Below, piece after piece: positions 1 to 13,135 of a stretch of 64,000 bases of DNA. The stretch is from Luscinia megarhynchos (Eukaryota > Chordata > Aves > Passeriformes > Turdidae), in contig CM067568.1 in NCBI GenBank assembly GCA_034336665.1, positions 39,784,770 to 39,848,769 of the forward strand, in the 5' to 3' direction. A program made the position numbers and the translations under genes. The first letter of the stretch is position 1, and each line of letters begins with the position of its first letter. The notes beneath the pieces were generated by a model that was given only the letters and a program-made list of their open reading frames with translations, had not been told where the DNA came from and did no database searches.

Positions 1-963
1 TGTGGTAGCGTTACCCAGAGCATCTCCTCCAACCTTTCTGCAAATAATTCCCACAAAGTCCAGTCTTCCTTAGCATAACAAAGGTCATACCAAGTACCAG
101 TTCTCTTGGGAATACCGATGAGACAGTATTTACTACCCTGCTAGCCCAGTCTCCTCTCCATTTTAGCTTACCTTTTAGACACCTCACTGCTTTTATACAC
201 ACAACAGCAGTCATGTGATATAGACTGGAAGCAAAGAGAGGCAGGAAAGCTCTTAGCTGTTACCTCATAGTGTCTTTGTCCTCAATTCATTCCTCCAAGA
301 GGATTCCTTATAAAAGAACCTACCCCTGCTTACAGGGCCTGCAAAATTCAGACACAAACCTCCCACCTACACTGGTCACACATACACTGAAGCCACAGAA
401 CAGGCAACATTACTGTGTGTTTCCAAGTACAGTGACACAGATAGCAAACACTGTAGACACAAGTAACAAACATGGTAGAAAAAAACAAACAAGCAAAAAA
501 CTCCCCAAAACAAACAACAACAAAAAACACTCATCCCCCCCAAAAAACCCCAACAAAACAACAAAATCAAAAAACAAACAAAAACCCAACCAACATAAAA
601 AAACCACAAACAAAACCCAGAAAAACAACAGCAAAATCTTGCTCCACTCACCACCAGAAATTTCTCAGTCTGAGAGTAACAAAAATAGTCATGTTAAAAT
701 TCCTGAATTCACTGAGTGAATTCTGATTTTATTTTTCCATGTGTTCAATTTTAAGAATGCTCTTCTGAGGACAGCCATTGACATAAGCTGAAGCAGAAAG
801 GGCCATATGCTTTCTTATCACTCTAACCAAGAGCCCAGGAAGGCTGCAGAGATAGCAAATGGGCTGACTAAACAAACTAGATGAAAATTATAGCATCTGT
901 CAGATACTCTCAGAAACATGGCAACAAGCAATACAAATTAACCCTTATAAGATCTGCACTAAC
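1..963 (-). other. TMED8 intron 5, incomplete
   Basis: This stretch lies downstream of the last TMED8 exon seen here and contains no recognisable coding segment. Positions about 468-640 are an A/C-rich low-complexity tract (runs of A with CAAA and CCCC). It generates long but meaningless Lys/Asn/Thr or Phe/Cys/Leu open frames, which I do not call. Confidence 0.6.
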
Positions 964-3900
964 CTTCAATTTCCTCGTCCTCCTCTTCATCCTCCTCATC
1001 ACTGGATTCACTGACCTGAACAGTAATGGCAGTGCTAGTAACTGTGGTCCAGTCAAAATAGACTCCAAACCCAATGTCATAGTCATCCGTAGCAAACTCC
1101 CAGCAAATGCATTTCCCCTCAGGATGGGTTGGCACACGGACTGTCACCACCTCGCCTCGCTTCACCACCATCCTGCCATTCTTCTCCTTTCCCATCTTAG
1201 CTTTGAATTCCTTCATCTTCTCAGTGGTCCACATGGTGGGTGCAGCCAGAGGAGGAGGCTGAGCTGAGACAAGGGAAAATTTCACAGGCTTACATGACTT
1301 TTCACTACTGACAAACCGTTACCTGAAAACGGTGAAGCTATTTCTGGTAAGGGGTCTGCTCCCAAAAGCCCAGATGTGAAGTTTTTCCACTCACTAGCCA
1401 TGAGCCCAAATTTCCAGCAGGAATTGGAAGTATCTCCAAGATAGTCTCTGCTCTTCTAGCCAGGGCAGGCACTTAAAAGGTTACCCAAAAAAGAGTTCTG
1501 CCTTCAGGACTCACCTTTTCTCTGCTCCCCAAGGAGGTCTGCAGTCTCCAGCTCAGCTGAAAGGATATCCACAGCACCAGTGTGATCTGACTGAATCATG
1601 ACTATGTCCCCTACTCCCTGAGGTACATGGTAGCTGGTTAATGGAACGGCTTCCTGCACAAAGCAGATAAGAAACATTGTCACAAAGACTGTTCTAGTTA
1701 AAAAGTCTCTGCCTTGATTTGAAACAACTCATTAGCAACTCAGGCGTCTTTATGAAACCAAGTCAGATCTGCAGAAGCTTCTGTTCTTAGTATAGGCTAG
1801 CTCTGAGACACCTCTCAGCATTGTTTCCCCCACTGCACCAAAGTCATGAACTTTGAAGTCAAATGCTGCATTAGTGTCACAAATTTCCCTGGGAGTCCTG
1901 CGCAGGCACATTTTTGCACTTGCATCAGAGTTAATTGTCGCCCCTCAAGAAAGCAACAGCCTTATAGATTTAGCCAACTATTTATTTATGGAAAGAATTC
2001 CCAGGACACAGTCTCTCTAGGGAGAGCCTCTGTGTGCATCTAGACTACAACCACAATCAAACTGTCATCACTGCATCCTAGTTAGAAGTTCATCTTCTCA
2101 TATATGCAAACTCACAGGTCCTGAACTCAGTGTCACTTGCACAGGTTTTCCTGACTCCATCTGTAAGGCAAACAAATTGGCTGCTCCCAAGAAGAAACAA
2201 GGGACTTTCAGTTCCCTCTTCCATAAATCCACAAGAATGGAATTTCCAGAAACACCAGATAAGCGCAGAAGGTGAGAATTACCTTGAAGCCTCAGTGAAC
2301 AAGGAAGCAAGGACTAGCTGAAGACACAAGAGGGATTTTGCAAATTAGACTGATACCATTTATTTCCCACTAATGTACAGGATAAAATGTAACTGAATCT
2401 ATGTTAATACTACTTTTATCTTAACACAACTCTTAGAGCCTCAATCCCATAGCAGCAAGCACAGCAGTAGGGTGGGAGAACTGTTGCTGCACTTCCGTCT
2501 TTGTTCTCAGACATAAGCAACACCCATCTACCTTTCTGAGAGATCGGATTTGGTCAGGCAGCTTCTCTTCTAGTTCAGCCACTTTCTGCTCCCCCAGAGT
2601 GCCAATTTCTTCCTTCGAATGCTCTGTTGTGCTTGTGCTCAGGTGTGCCCAAGCCTGTGACCTTCTGGAGGAAGAGAACAGTACAATTCAGCACTTGCAC
2701 ACAGCAGAGGAACTGCTCTGGAACTCAAATTCAAATGAACTGAAGGAACAAGCTTTTGTGGTCAGCACCTCCCAGCTGGAAAAAGAACCACTGCCCACCC
2801 CAGTCCTGCCATCTCTGCAGAATTACCTTCCATGTGAGCCAGGGGGAACAACTGTAGTTGTAGACACTCCATATTTACCGTCCTTTAGATGGCAGAAATT
2901 AACTGCGCTCACCCCACAGCATGCTGGCTCAATAACACTATACTAAGGACAGACATCAGTGGCAACTTTTCTGCCCAAGAAAGGACAACTTCTTTTATGC
3001 CAGCTACTGCATGGCATCTGCATACTCCCTCAGAGGTCAACTGGATCAGTGAAAGAACTGAGAACAATTTTGAGAGTCATCCTGAGAATGCCATTTAAGT
3101 GGTCCATTTTGCTTTTCCTACTAGCAATCCCTACAGATACAGGGAGTACCCAAGTGTCTCTCTGCCGTATTGAAATACACTCCACAGATAAGCAAGCAGT
3201 AAGACATACAATGGGCAGCACAATAACTTAAGCAAAGAGATCCGAGTACTGCACTGTAACAAAAGAAAATGGACATGCTAAAACAATAAGAATGGAACAT
3301 AGCAGGAAAAGAATGGGCAAGAAAGCAAACATCTCTGGCATTTATTTTCTGCTGAGGGTTTTCTTCGAAGTTATATTGAAAAAAATTGCTGCATGTTGTC
3401 CATAGCTAGACTTCCAATCCCAAATGAACTCAGATGCCAGAATAGTGTTCTCTGTAATGCTCTCATTACATATGTGAAACTTCTACAGGAAGCAACCTAG
3501 TATTAAATAAGAATAGAAATATTTGCAGTTTTGAAAATCAAAACCTTCTCACAGCACTATAAAACCAATGTCAACTGCCTTGCTCTAAATGATCAGAAAC
3601 ATGACAACACAGCATAAATGGGAAAAAAAAAGCATTTCTTAAAATGTCTCCTTTCAGAAATGAGAAATATTCTCATTAGCAAGGAAGCAGACTATGAGTA
3701 TAGTTTGGAATTATTAAAAATAAATTAAAATATATGCATATTCTGCATCCATAGAGCAGACCCTAACAGGGAAAATGTGGCCTTTGTTTTCAAATTCTTA
3801 TTCCTATGGCACTACCGAATTTATCCAGAAACAAAGCCACTTTTTACTTGCATTCTCTTAACAGTGTGATTTTCTTTCCTAGAATTGGCATGATAGACCA

Positions 3901-6900
3901 GAAGGTCTGTAAGAACAATTCTAATGAAATGAATAGCAGGTTCACAAAACGGCAGCAGATGGACAAGATAAGAAGAGACACTTGGTGGGAACAATGTTTT
4001 TAAAGGAAGAATTCTTGGACTTCTATGCTATCATTTTCCAGCCTATTTGCATTTCAGTTTAGCAGTTGCATGAACACACCTAGATGGGCTATTTGATCAT
4101 TTGCTACCATAGGTGCACACATCTGCTCAAAAAGCTCCCCATCAACACAGCAGATTACAGTTTGGGAATTTTTTCCTCTAGATACTACTGATACCCATGA
4201 GTCTCACTGAATTATTAGGAAGAGCTACACAAGCTTTGCAAGCAGACTTACAAAGATAGAGTTCAGCTGATCCCTCCTCACACAAACCTTTTGGACCATC
4301 TCCACCCCTTTCAAAGAAGATCTAAATTAAGACAAATTTAATAGGTAATGTCCACAAGTATCCATCATCTACTTTGGCTCTTTTGCTCATGGTGTGTATT
4401 AACCTCTTAAAAGAAAATTAGAGGATATAACTAAAAAGATGGAAGAACTCATTTAAAGTCAGGAAGTCTGATAGAGAGGTCAGCAGCATCAAACCAAGAT
4501 GGCATCAAACTGCTGTTTAGGGAAGAAGGATAGTATGATGTGGGTTTCTTTTCCCTGGATTCTTGCTTTTTTTGATGAAGCTGTGGTTTACCTACTGTAA
4601 TCAACTCATACATTTCTGAAATTGTATCCTATGCAACAAATGTATTATGGCAAATGAAACTGCACTGCACAGTATTAGTGCTTGTAACCAAAGAAATTAC
4701 TTGGCCACAAACACTACATCTGATAAAAGAGTTGAGCAGCAGCATTAATGGAGAGATGCAGAAAACAAATGACAAAGAAAAAAGACAAAACATTGTCAAG
4801 AAAATAATAAAAGGTATTTTCTTGTACAGCTTCCACCAGATTTACAGACAATAGGCATGCTCAATTATTAAAGTATCCTTCAGATAGGATACAAAAAATT
4901 TCCCCCTGAAAATGTGGTAGCTCTTATAATGGATTATAAAACCACATAGGGCTCCTTTCTAGTTGAATGACTGTGTGATTTGAATAGCTGAGCCATGAAC
5001 AATATTTCGTAAGCTTCAAAACAACCTTAAAGCCTGTAAAAACTGGTCCTCCCATACTGATTCTGGTATATACTGTCCCAAAGCAGACAATTCAGTCTCC
5101 AGTCCCTTCCTTTCACCTGCACAGAACAAACTGCCATACAGAAGGGGTCACAGGAATTAAACAGACTATCATGCATGGGGGCCACAACACACAAAAAGGT
5201 TTTCCTACCTGCTCTGCGAAGTACTGGACTCCAAAGAATCTACTAGCTGATCTGCAATCTCTGTCTTTTGGGTTGAGTCTTCATTTTCTAACAACAAACA
5301 GAATATAGGAAGAGAAAGGGAAAATAAATATTGGTGTTTATAATACACTGACAGGAAAAAAACGGCAGCCAGCACTCAAAACTGACAAGGTCACAGCTGT
5401 GGAACAAAGACCTGTGCCAACCAGTTTTTCGTGTTACGAGCTGCATCTAGAACCTTGCGGAACAAAGATTTTTAATGGCCTCAACCCTACGAAAGGGAGA
5501 ACAAAAACTGCGCATGTTTTTGGTGTAAAGCCATTCTCAGAAGCAGGGTTTATCCAGGAACCACTAATTCTAGCTTTAAAGGACAGCACAGGGCCAAATT
5601 TCATCATGTAAAGCTGAGCTGACAAAATCCTGGAAAAAGCAATCGTGCAGCAGTTCACAAAGGGCACTGACGAGATGGCAGTTCCTAGGTCAGTGCTGAA
5701 AGGACCGTCTATAAAGACGGCTCCTGGCCCTCCCCAGTTTCCCGAACTCAGGGAGACTCTGTCCCCACACGACTGCGGTCCACGCTTCACAGCCCTGCTC
5801 TCGTTCGCGTTGAGGCAGCGAACAGGGCACGGACAAGTTCCAGCTTCGGCAGGCTGGTGATGCCCCTCGGAGCCGCTGGCCACTGCCGGGATCAGGGCGG
5901 GCAGGAGACAGCTCCAGCCCAGGGGCGCCAACCCAGGGCACAGCCCCGCTCCCGGCTGGGCGGGGAGAGCACAAACCCCAGCACCGCAGCACCACAGCCC
6001 GGCCCCCACAGCCCGGACCCCACAGCCCGGACCCCCACAGCCCGGACCCCCACAGCCCGGACCCCCACAGCCCGGATCCCCACAGCCCGGATCCCCACAG
6101 CCAGGCCCCCACAGCCCGGACCCCCCACAGCCCGGACCCCACAGCCCGGACCCCACAGCCCGGACCCCACAGCCCGGACCCCCACAGCCCGGACCCCCAC
6201 AGCCCGGACCCCACAGCCGGATCCCCACAGCCCGGATCCCCACAGCCCGGACCCACAGCCCGGATCCCCCACAGCCGGATCCCCCACAGCCCGGACCCCA
6301 CAGCCAGGGACCCCCCACAGCCCGGACCCCCCACAGCCGGCACCCCACAGCCCGGGCCCCCACAGCCCGGACCCACAGCCGGATCCCCCACAGCCCGGAT
6401 CCCCCACAGCCGGAGCCCCCACAGCCGGACCCCACAGCCCGGCACCCCACAGCCAGGCCCCCACAGCCCGGCCCCCCCACAGCCCGGACCCACAGCCGGA
6501 TCCCCACAGCCGGGCCCCCACAGCCCGGACCCCCCACAGCCAGGCCCCCACAGCCCGGCACCCCACAGCCAGGCACCCCACAGCCCGGCACCCACAGCCG
6601 GGATCCCCACAGCCCGGATCCCCACAGCCCGGATCCCCACAGCCCGGACCCCCACAGCCGGATCCCCACAGCCGGATCCCCACAGCCGGATCCCCACAGC
6701 CCGGACCCACAGCTCGGACCCCACAGCCCGGCACCCACAGCCCGGTCCCTCCGCTCAGCCCCTCAGCCGGGGCGCTGCTGTCCGCAGTGGGCACCGCAGG
6801 GAGCTGCCCCCGGAACCACGGCTTCTCCGGCAGAAACGAGCTAACCCACCACGGAAAGGAAACTCGGGCTGCCCCCTGCCCTGCCCTGCCCAGCCCGTAC

Positions 6901-6979
6901 CTGCGGGACCCCGGGGCGCGGCGTCGCCGCCCGGGGGCTCGGAGCGCGCGCCGGCGGCGGCGGAGAGCGCGTCCGACAT
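964..6979 (-). CDS. TMED8: TMED8, GOLD-domain protein, 5' five coding exons (3' end off window)
   Basis: Coding exons on the minus strand are 6979-6901, 5287-5209, 2664-2532, 1653-1515 and 1263-964. All have AG/GT borders and compatible phases (79, 79, 133, 139 and 300 nt). The start at 6979 opens a short Ala/Pro-rich N-terminus (MSDALSAAAGAR...). Exon 3 gives a charged coiled-coil-like stretch (KVAELEEKLPDQIRSLRK). Exon 4 carries DIVMIQSDHTGAVDILSAEL, typical of TMED8. Exon 5 (about residues 144-243) holds the GOLD domain core WEFATDDYDIGFGVYFDWT, followed by an acidic run ending in EEIE. The final GOLD exon is not present in 1-963 and should lie left of the window. ACBD3 has a related GOLD domain, but the exon 4 sequence and the SAMD15 neighbour favour TMED8. 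Despite the family name it lacks the signal peptide and membrane anchor of true p24 proteins, so a cytosolic or peripheral role is inferred. Confidence 0.9.
1654..5208 (-). other. TMED8 introns 2-3 region, no other feature
   Basis: Apart from exon 3 (2532-2664), this is ordinary AT-leaning intronic sequence. I see no repeats with recognisable family signatures and no supported gene. Open frames here are short and lack splice or family support. Confidence 0.5.
5991..6747. repeat. GC-rich minisatellite in TMED8 intron 1
   Basis: About 50 tandem units of roughly 14-16 bp, consensus CCCCACAGCCCGGAC on the plus strand, run for about 757 bp. Common variants are CCGGATC and CCAGGC in the second half of the unit. 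The strand bias is extreme: the TMED8-sense strand reads TCCGGGCTGTGGGG repeatedly, giving dense G3-G4 runs. The array produces long Gly/Cys/Trp/Val or Pro/His/Ser frames on all strands (for example 5434-6738 on minus and 5857-7209 on plus). These are repeat artefacts and not genes. The unit CCCCACAG also resembles a splice acceptor on the plus strand. Confidence 0.95.
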
Positions 6980-7000
6980 GGGCACGGCTCGGCGGGCGGC

Positions 7001-7077
7001 CGGAAACACCCGAGCGCGGTCGGAGCCGGCGGCCGGAAACACCCGAGCGGGGGTGGGGGGACGGAAACACCCGAGCG
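7001..7077. repeat. Threefold 16-bp motif in TMED8 5' leader
   Basis: CGGAAACACCCGAGCG occurs exactly at 7001-7016, 7034-7049 and 7062-7077. The flanking sequence is partly shared (GGCGGC before the first two copies). The motif lies just upstream of the TMED8 start, so it is in the promoter or 5' UTR. It reads GTGTTTCCG on the TMED8 strand and contains an ETS-like CGGAA core. Its function is unknown. Confidence 0.8.
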
Positions 7078-7263
7078 AGTGCGTGTGAGCCGGGCCGCAG
7101 GGAGATGGTGGCGCCTCGGTGCTCATGCCTCAGCCTCCCCCCTCGACAACGCAGCCAATCAGCATTTAGTTCTGCAGAGCCGCGGGGCGCGGGCGGCGCC
7201 GCAGGCTGACAGCAGGGAGGCAGCGGCGGAAGGGAGAAGGGGGAGCACCTGCCGGAAGTGATG

Positions 7264-7277
7264 GTTGCCACGGTAAC
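7264..7277. promoter_or_regulatory. RFX X-box motif upstream of SAMD15
   Basis: GTTGCCACGGTAAC fits the RFX consensus GTNRCC-N2-RGYAAC exactly, as an imperfect palindrome. It lies 39 bp before the SAMD15 start codon. A second half-site GTTGCC follows at 7296-7301. RFX factors are known to drive ciliary and spermatogenic genes. That SAMD15 belongs to that class is inference. Confidence 0.65.
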
Positions 7278-7315
7278 GGGGTCCCGGGAAGACGCGTTGC
7301 CGTGGCGCCCTGGGG

Positions 7316-10281
<2,966 letters not shown>

Positions 10282-10794
10282 AGACTCATGCCGAATTTTT
10301 GCCTTTATAAGAAGCCCAGAGCAGCTACAGCCACTGTACCCTTGTTACCTTGCAGATTGTTCAAGGAAGTAAAGTTCCACCTTTACACAATTACAAAAAA
10401 TTGTGCACTGCACCACCACTGCAGCTCTTAGACATTTTATTACACCAAACCTGTTCCACATTGTCTCTTTTCTGCAATACTTCATTTGCTTACAGGAACT
10501 AAGTGAAGTGGAGGTTGTAGATCAGACTCTACCATTGTCTGTCTTTCACTTCTATTTCACAGTTGATTATAAAAGACCAGAAAACAATTAGGCAAGTATT
10601 TTAGGCACAAGTGATTGATAAGAACTTCCCAGATGCTCGAGTGAATAGATTTCTCCCAGGCTTCAGTGTCTGCAGATTGGGCTTGCTCTGAAACCCAGAT
10701 GTAAGATAAATGGCATATACAATAATTGGTGTACAGGTGTGGTGACAGCTGCTGTCAGCAATCATAATTAAGCAAGGAGTCTAGGTGCAACATG
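10282..10794 (+). other. SAMD15 3' flank / likely 3' UTR
   Basis: There is no AATAAA or ATTAAA on the plus strand in this segment. The first AATAAA hexamers downstream of the SAMD15 stop lie inside the neighbouring LTR, at 10828-10833 and about 10914-10919. The true 3' end therefore cannot be placed from sequence alone. Confidence 0.45.
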
Positions 10795-10800
10795 CATAAC
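10795..10800. repeat. Target-site duplication, left copy (CATAAC)
   Basis: CATAAC directly precedes the TGTGGAGAG start of the 5' LTR and is repeated exactly after the 3' LTR. Confidence 0.95.
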
Positions 10801-11140
10801 TGTGGAGAGTATTGTTCAAACATGGCTAATAAAGGGCATAGTCGAGCAGAGTTGCTACAAATAGCCTAAGTAGTGCAAAGAGTAGTTGCTGCAGATGCGC
10901 TTACTTAAGCAAAATAAAACCAGACAAGTAAACCACAAGAATGTAGAAGTGCCACAAGAATGCAGAAGTGCTTAAGAAATAGGATGTTGAAAGAGCTGAA
11001 AATAAAGATAACCAATAATGAGGTTGGCTTTTGTAATATTCATGAGGATAATTAAGAAGTGTATAAGAACAGAGCTGTCTTTATCAAAAAACGAGTCTTG
11101 CTGATGACCACCTGGTGTCCGAGTCTTACTTTCTCCGACA
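10801..11140 (+). repeat. 5' LTR, 340 bp
   Basis: It runs from TGTGGAGAG to CTCCGACA, two bases before the primer site. A TATA-like TATAAG is at 11062-11067. The position equivalent to the poly(A) signal reads AAAAAA (11086-11091), while the 3' LTR has AATAAA. The U3 contains a 19-bp near-perfect tandem repeat (10933-10951 and 10952-10970, one mismatch). Two other AATAAA hexamers occur in U3. Confidence 0.93.
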
Positions 11141-11142
11141 AA

Positions 11143-11157
11143 TGGTGACCCCGACGT
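11143..11157 (+). promoter_or_regulatory. Primer-binding site, tRNA-Trp type
   Basis: TGGTGACCCCGACGT is complementary to the 3' end of tRNA-Trp including CCA, the primer used by avian alpharetroviruses. The match stops after 15 bases, where the next base is C and not G. It begins two bases after the LTR end. Confidence 0.88.
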
Positions 11158-11347
11158 CGCCCTCCTGATCTACAAAGAAAACGGGAGAGGACGCACCACG
11201 GCGGAGAAAGTAGGAGTTGGGTCCTGATCGCAGCCGGGACGGTGCAAAAATCTGCTAGACGGACGGCACCCCCGAAGACCATAAAGGTGGTTTTGGGCCA
11301 TACGTGCCACCGGAGCCTGGAGACCTGCAACAGCGCTGACGACAGAG

Positions 11348-13135
11348 ATGGATAGGCAAGTGGCATATGAATTATTTACTCACACTTTGCAGCAGTGCAA
11401 TGTTCAGGGAATTGATTTAAAGGAAGATTTACCAGGGTTATTAGCATGGGGGTATGCGAAGGGTTGTTTTGTTGTACCACATACAGTACATGAGTTGTCA
11501 GAGTGGCGTAAACTTGGTGATAAATTATGGGATGCGATGCTAGACGATGACAAAGTAGCAAAGAAATTGGGGAAAATATGGAGAGTGGTACACAATGCGT
11601 TACTGCAATTGGTGGCGGAAAAAAAGGCAGCTGAGCAGGCAATTGAAGCACATAAAAAGAATTTGCATTACGGGCAGGATGAAGGGCAGCCTTTAGCTCC
11701 CACAACTAAAATTATAAGAATTCCGCCAGCGGAGTTGCCAGGTACTGGTTGTAATACAGTGGAAAATGTCTGGCCGTCTGCACCCCCCCTTGAAGAACAG
11801 AAGGAGGTCGGTGACAGGGATGGTGATATAGTTAAGCCACGGCCCTCCTCCGATACTCCTCTAGCCCCAGCTACACCTAACCAGCCTCATGGCAGGCCTG
11901 ACCCTATCCCAGGGTCCGAAAGCGACCTGATGGAGGGAACGGCAAGGCAGAGAAGAGAGGCTTGGAAAAGCTTGGCTTATCATGAAATCATAGAAGGGGA
12001 TGGTGCAGCCTTACAAACTTCTGGTTACATGGCGTTTCCAGCCACGTATACACCTGTGTATGACCAACAAGGTAACGCCGTGGGTATGCAGGTGGAATTC
12101 CAACCATTAGATTGGAAATTATTGGCACAATTACGACAAACAGTAAACCAATTTGGATTTAAAAGCGAGCCCGTAAAGCAAATGCTTGATTATCTTTTTG
12201 ACACTCAAGTGCTTCTCCCAAATGATTTGCGAGGAATCTCGCGACTTATTCTCACAAAACATCAATTATTGCTCTTTGGAGCACATTGGCAAGCTCTTGT
12301 CAATGAATCAGTAGCCACTCAAAGACAACAAGGAGATCCATTGCACGGGGTCACTGCGGATGAGCTGATGGGACTAGGCAATTTTATTAGAACAGAAGCC
12401 CAATTGCTAATGGGAGCAGATAAAGCAAGAGAAGCAATGAGGGTGTTTAGAAATGCTCTAGATAGGGTAAAAGAGCCTGGAGGAGTTCCACCATATATGG
12501 GAATAAAACAGGGTAGAAAGGAACCATTTGGCACTTTTATCAATAGGGTCGCAGCAGCAATAGAAAAAGCTGGAGTGCCAAACTGGATGAAGGGAACATT
12601 ATTGAAGCAATGCGCAATACAGAATAGTAATGCCGCCATACAGAGATTGATAGCGACATTACCTGGGGATTGGGAAATGGAAGAACTTTTGGAATGGGCC
12701 GCAATGATACCTATGGGATCACATGCATTTTTGGTAGATGCCATAAAGGAACTAGGGGTAGGCCTAAAGAAACAGGCAGAAGCTACGCAATCTCAGGTGT
12801 TAGCCGCTCTTGCTTCTCTCCAAGCCTCCGCAGCCACCAAAAACAACCCTCTCCAAAGTAACCCATCCGCAAAATGTTACCGATGCGGAAAAGGGGGACA
12901 TCTGCGCCGAATGTGCCGTGCAACAGGGGTCTGGTGCCAGACTTGCCAATCTGACACACACAATACAGTTGCCTGTCGCCGCAAGTCGGGAAACCGCAAG
13001 CAGAGCGCGTCCAGTCACGCTACGACACAAGTGACCGGAGGAAAAGCAACAGCTCCACCGTCTGCCTCCAACCAGCAACAGCAGGTCCCTCGGCTTGGAC
13101 CTGGCAGCAGCAATAGATGTTACCCTATACACTAA
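11348..13135 (+). CDS. gag: ERV gag polyprotein, open frame (595 aa)
   Basis: This is an uninterrupted structural polyprotein frame. The N-terminal part is matrix-like. A PSAP late-domain core (PSAPP, residues 143-147) sits in a Pro-rich linker (about 115-200). The capsid region follows, with a major homology region at about 388-408 ([13 protein letters not shown]). Nucleocapsid has two CCHC zinc knuckles at residues 510-523 and 530-543, both with C-X2-C-X4-H-X4-C spacing, in a basic tail. Length is normal for class II gag. It overlaps the following frame. There is no glycine at position 2, so classical N-myristoylation is not expected from this start. The intact frame suggests a fairly recent insertion. 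Confidence 0.9.
   Translation: MDRQVAYELFTHTLQQCNVQGIDLKEDLPGLLAWGYAKGCFVVPHTVHELSEWRKLGDKLWDAMLDDDKVAKKLGKIWRVVHNALLQLVAEKKAAEQAIEAHKKNLHYGQDEGQPLAPTTKIIRIPPAELPGTGCNTVENVWPSAPPLEEQKEVGDRDGDIVKPRPSSDTPLAPATPNQPHGRPDPIPGSESDLMEGTARQRREAWKSLAYHEIIEGDGAALQTSGYMAFPATYTPVYDQQGNAVGMQVEFQPLDWKLLAQLRQTVNQFGFKSEPVKQMLDYLFDTQVLLPNDLRGISRLILTKHQLLLFGAHWQALVNESVATQRQQGDPLHGVTADELMGLGNFIRTEAQLLMGADKAREAMRVFRNALDRVKEPGGVPPYMGIKQGRKEPFGTFINRVAAAIEKAGVPNWMKGTLLKQCAIQNSNAAIQRLIATLPGDWEMEELLEWAAMIPMGSHAFLVDAIKELGVGLKKQAEATQSQVLAALASLQASAATKNNPLQSNPSAKCYRCGKGGHLRRMCRATGVWCQTCQSDTHNTVACRRKSGNRKQSASSHATTQVTGGKATAPPSASNQQQQVPRLGPGSSNRCYPIH

Larger units (their letters stand above)
6980..7315. promoter_or_regulatory. 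Bidirectional CpG-rich promoter, TMED8/SAMD15
   Basis: The two start codons face away from each other and are 336 bp apart. The segment and its flanks (about 6900-7800) are very rich in G+C and CpG, as in a CpG island. A CCAAT box sits at 7155-7159. No TATA box is obvious. Shared regulation of the two genes is inferred from the geometry. Confidence 0.75.

Noticed and set aside
270..719. 149-codon Lys/Asn/Thr-rich plus-strand frame
   Set aside because: It arises from an A/C low-complexity tract inside TMED8 intron 5.
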